Source: UTCFX2 sp963726375
GTDB lineage: Bacteria > Chloroflexota > Anaerolineae > Anaerolineales > UBA4823
Reading direction: 5' to 3'
Assembly (NCBI GenBank): GCA_963726375.1
Contig: CAVSCE010000009.1
Coordinates: forward strand, 434,001-498,000
Length of the DNA: 64,000 bases
Shown here: positions 60,520 through 64,000 of the stretch, one piece after another
Layout of the letters: each line of letters begins with the position of its first letter
How positions within the stretch are numbered: position 1 is the stretch's first letter
The notes under the pieces: model-generated
What the model was told of the DNA's origin: nothing
Database searches by the model: none
The model's input: only the letters and a program-made list of their open reading frames with translations
Program-made: the position numbers and the translations under genes

Positions 60520-63500
60520 TTGGATCATAATTTTGTCAGATTACTCGTGAGGTTCTTATCTATATTCTTAGTAATCATTGGATTCCATTTCAATTCTAAT
60601 TTAACCGCTAAAGCTATCCAGTTGGAGCAAATAGAATTCTGCTCAAGAGCACGCCCCACCGTGGATGCCGGGTTCAGATCTTCGATTTGAGCGTTTTTCG
60701 GCTGATCAAGGTCTCTCTATGAGCGTAGTGAATTCAATCGCTCAAGATGCAAAGGGTTTCATGTGGTTTGGGACACAGGATGGTTTAAATCGTTTCGATG
60801 GCAGGAATTTCCTGGTATATAAAAATGATCCGGATGACAGTAATAGCTTAAATTCGAATTGGGTATATGCTCTGATTTCCGATAATGCTGGGAACCTGTG
60901 GATAGGCACTCAAGGCGGTGGACTTGACTGCCTCAATATTCATACCGGCTTATTCACTCATCACACTCACAGTTCAACGGAGTTGAACAGCATCTCTGGT
61001 AATATCATCTTCGAAATATTCCGAGATAGAAGTGGAATTCTTTGGTTAGCAACGGAAAATGGAATTGATCAATTCGATCCCATCAGCGGAATCTTCAAAA
61101 GTTTTAGCGAGAAACCTGATTTCCCCAATAAGTTTCTCCAAAGCAGAACGAATGCGATTTATCAGGACTTGGGTGGAAACCTTTGGTTTGGAACATCAGA
61201 CGGATTACTGAAATGGAATCCAATCACAGAAGATTTTGTATCCTTCCAAAATAATGCGGAAGATCAAGACAGCCTCAGCCATAACAAAATATCGGATATC
61301 CTGGAGGATCGTTCTGGGAATATTTGGATTTCGACTGAAGGTGGTGGTCTCAATCGTCTTTCAAAAGATCAATCTCATTTTGAACATATCAACTTTGAGC
61401 CGATAAAAACACAAACATCGACTTCAGGCAGTCATATAGTTTCATCCCTCTTTCAGGATCGTTACGGAAGATTTTGGATCGGAACATGGGGAGCCGGATT
61501 ATACCAATTTGATCCATCTTCAGGTCAATGGATTTAATATTTGAATGAGATCGGATATCTAAACAGCCTCAGCACAAATTATATTTACGATATTTTTCAA
61601 GATAATGCTGGATCTCTCTGGATAGGCACATTTGGCGGTGGGCTTAATAAAATTGATCCATTGACCCAATATTTTATTCATTATCGAACTAGGTTTAATG
61701 ATGAGAACAGCTTAATCAATAATGCCGTATGGTCGATCCTTCATGACGGTCAGAACCTTTGGATTGGAACAGATAACGGCTTAGATCGATTAAATCGTAA
61801 AACCGGTAAATTTACTCATTTTCAGCACGATCCAAATGATCCTACGAGCCTCTCGGCAAACAATATTCAAGCAATTCATAAAAGAAAAAACGGAGATTTT
61901 TGGATTGGAATTGGAGGGGCAGGTCTGAATCGTTTTGACCCAGAGGCGGGTGTTATTGAACGATATCAGAATGAACCAGATAATCCGAAAAGCATCAGCG
62001 CTGATTATATTTCCGCTATTGTTGAAGATCAGAAAGGCGAACTCTGGATCGGTACGAATAAAGGTCTAAATCTATTCTTACCAAAAACAAATGATTTTGC
62101 ACATTTCTCAACCAATATCGAAGAGGCGGGATATTCAAACAGTGACCGGATCAATACAATATATCCAACCAGCGATGGTCATTTTTGGGTTGGAACGCAT
62201 GCTGGGCTTTCACACTTCGACCCGCAAAACAAGGCATTTATCGAAATTTCGGGCGCAGCAGGTCGAAAACTTGCACTTTCTGATATGAATATCCTGTCAA
62301 TATTTGAGGATACCCAGAATCTTCTCTGGATTGGTACAGTGGGGAAAGGATTGATCCGGTACGATCCAATTAATGGGGAGATGCAAATATTTCACGAAAA
62401 AGAAGGACTCCCAAATGAGACTATTTACGGGATCCTTCCAGACAATCAAAATAATCTATGGATGAGCACAAATAAAGGATTGGCGAAGTTCTATCCTGAA
62501 TTGGAGAAATTTCAGAAATACACTTCCAAAGATGGTCTTCAGGACAACGAATTCAACTCGTATGCATTTTGCAAAGAGCTCAACGGTGAACTATTTTTTG
62601 GTGGTATTAACGGTGTCACTGCATTTTTACCAGATGATATCCGAGATAACACCACAAGTCCCCCAGTCGAATTGATTTCCTTGCGACTGAATGGCAAATC
62701 TAATACTCAAGAAACCGATTTGGAATTACAAAAAGAAGTAGTTCTCCGTTGGCCCGAGAATTCATTTGACTTTGAATTTGCAAGTCTCAATTATATTCAG
62801 CCTGAGGAAAATGAGCATGCATACAAGCTGGAATTCTTTGACAGTGATTGGAATTATGTAGGAACCAGGAATTTTGGGCGGTATACTAACCTTCCTGGAG
62901 GTAATTTCCAGCTTCACCTTAAAGCATCCAATAACGCTGGTATCTGGAATGAAGAAGGAAAAGTAATAAATATCCGCGTCATTCCTCCCATCTGGCAAAC
63001 CATCTGGTTCAAGTTGCTGGTCGCGATTTTCGGTGTGACTATTTTCTTCGCTGGGTATCGTATTCGAGTACGAAGTGTCGAGAACCGTAGCGTTCAGCTT
63101 GAGGAATTGGTACAAGAAAGGACGCGAGAAATCGATATTCGCCGCCAGGAACTCGAAGCCCTTTACAGTGCCGATGAAACGATTTACAGAAATCTAGAGT
63201 TGGATCAAGTCTTGGAAGCCCTGGTTGAAGCAGCCATTAAACTTTTAGAAGCCGACAAAGGAGCTTTATTTGTTCTTGACGATGACAAAAAAAGGCTGAA
63301 TGTCCGGGTTGCATATGGTTTCTTCCCTGAAACGATTTCAAAACTATCGACTGACATCGGGAACGGAGTTGTTGGGGCAGTTGCTCAAACCGGGGAACCA
63401 GTAATTATCCAAGACACCCTTTCAGATCCACGCGTCAGACAAGAAATCACTGGCCCAGAGAACATTTGCGCCCTGATGCAGGTACCGATCAAGGTTGGGG

Positions 63501-64000
63501 GAGAGGTATTTGGCGTATTCAGTGCCGATTTTGTGAAACCTCATCACATAACAACAGAAGAGTTAAAATAGATTGATCTTACTCGCCCAGCGTGCTGCTC
63601 TTGCGATAAAGAACGCTCAAATTTATGAGCAAACGCAGGAAATCGCTGTCACCGAGGAGAGAAACCGGCTGGCACGCGAGCTGCATGATGCCGTTACGCA
63701 ATCACTTTTTTCAGGCAAGTTTAATTGCTGAGGCACTTCCAGGTGTTCTCGAATCGAATCCGGCAGAAGCGCAAGAGCTGCTCACTGAACTCCGCCAGCT
63801 CAATCGAGGAGCCCTGGCTGAGATGAGAGCGTTATTGATGGAATTACGACCTTCCGCGCTGATAGAATCGCATCTTGAAGATTTGCTCCGCCAACTGGCT
63901 GAAGCCGCAACCGGTCGGGAAGGCATCCCCATTACCGTAACCACAAATGGATATTCAGAATTACCGCCCGATGTTCATATAGCTCTTTATCGAATGGCGC
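60520..64000 (+). CDS. Two-component sensor kinase with periplasmic propeller, Y_Y_Y, GAF and HisKA_3 domains (runs off the end)
   Basis: More than 1150 residues. A signal peptide (LSIFLVIIGFHFN) is followed after a change near 60650 by FSADQGLSMSVVNSIAQDAKG. Then come two seven-bladed propellers of Reg_prop repeats, each with a unit like GNLWIGTQGGGLDCLN. A Y_Y_Y domain follows (AYKLEFFDSDWNYVGTRNFGRYTNLPGG), then a membrane segment, a GAF domain (ADKGALFVLDDDKKRL) and HisKA_3 (ERNRLARELHDAVTQSLFS, the phospho-His). An in-frame TAA lies at 61535-61537; indels lie near 63570 and 63712. The ATPase domain lies beyond the window. The start is uncertain (TTG 60520 or 60457). Confidence 0.85.

Noticed and set aside
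1..64000. Calling the many split genes pseudogenes
   Set aside because: The breaks hit essential genes and coding resumes immediately in the next frame with conserved sequence, which fits sequence indels better than decay. The DHA2 transporter at 38216-39662 is the only one where true decay seems plausible.
1..64000. tRNA, rRNA, insertion sequences or prophage
   Set aside because: I scanned by eye for T-arm motifs, transposase motifs and phage genes and found none; a tRNAscan or Infernal run would be needed to be sure.

Overview
The window is a 64 kb piece of a bacterial chromosome. There are no rRNAs, tRNAs, CRISPR arrays, insertion sequences or phage genes that I could see. Gene content points to the Chloroflexota, probably an anaerobic member of Anaerolineae. 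The signs are Cys-anchored lipoproteins with Pro/Thr-rich linkers and NBR1-type Ig domains, a MurA with Asp in place of the catalytic Cys, scpA followed by a YyaL-type gene, two CooC-type ATPases, and a NuoE/F/G-like formate dehydrogenase. The taxonomic placement is inference. More than half of the long genes are split by one-base frame changes in highly conserved proteins. This is best explained by consensus indels in the sequence, so I describe each gene as its reconstructed whole and note where the frame breaks.

Layout. 1-6.4 kb: end of rlmN, a SpoIIE-type phosphatase, a small P-loop protein, secD-secF, a prepilin peptidase and murA. 6.4-15.3 kb: thioredoxin, scpA, a YyaL-type protein, a thiolase, a small anchored surface protein, cysS, two CooC-like ATPases and a PIG-L deacetylase. 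15.3-23.8 kb: a protein of unknown function, an ATP-grasp ligase, a WD40 lipoprotein, a ferredoxin-like protein, a dynamin-like GTPase, an MFS transporter behind a 14-bp inverted repeat, an NBR1-Ig lipoprotein and a PPK2 kinase. 23.9-29.4 kb: formate dehydrogenase operon fdhD, nuoEF-like fusion, fdhA. The fdhA gene carries an in-frame UGA at the active site with a SECIS-like hairpin, so it is very probably a selenoprotein.

29.4-31.8 kb: three tandem NBR1-Ig lipoprotein genes. 31.8-40.6 kb: glycerol kinase, MFS exporter, penicillin acylase family hydrolase, PRPP synthetase homologue, DHA2 transporter and DegV. 40.6-43.3 kb, minus strand: HIT protein, thiolase and 3-hydroxyacyl-CoA dehydrogenase. 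43.4-48.8 kb: xseA-xseB, SH3-domain protein, murJ, an alkyltransferase-like protein and 3-methyladenine glycosylase. 49.0-54.5 kb: a tight three-gene module made of a papain/transglutaminase-like protein, a 996-residue protein with two divergent kinase domains, and a TPR membrane protein with a Pro/Thr-rich stalk. 54.5-64 kb: M20 peptidase, CapA-like protein, DUF3160 lipoprotein, and the start of a large two-component sensor with a periplasmic propeller.

The two items I rate highest are the selenocysteine formate dehydrogenase and the dual-kinase module at 49.0-54.5 kb, for which I know no described function.
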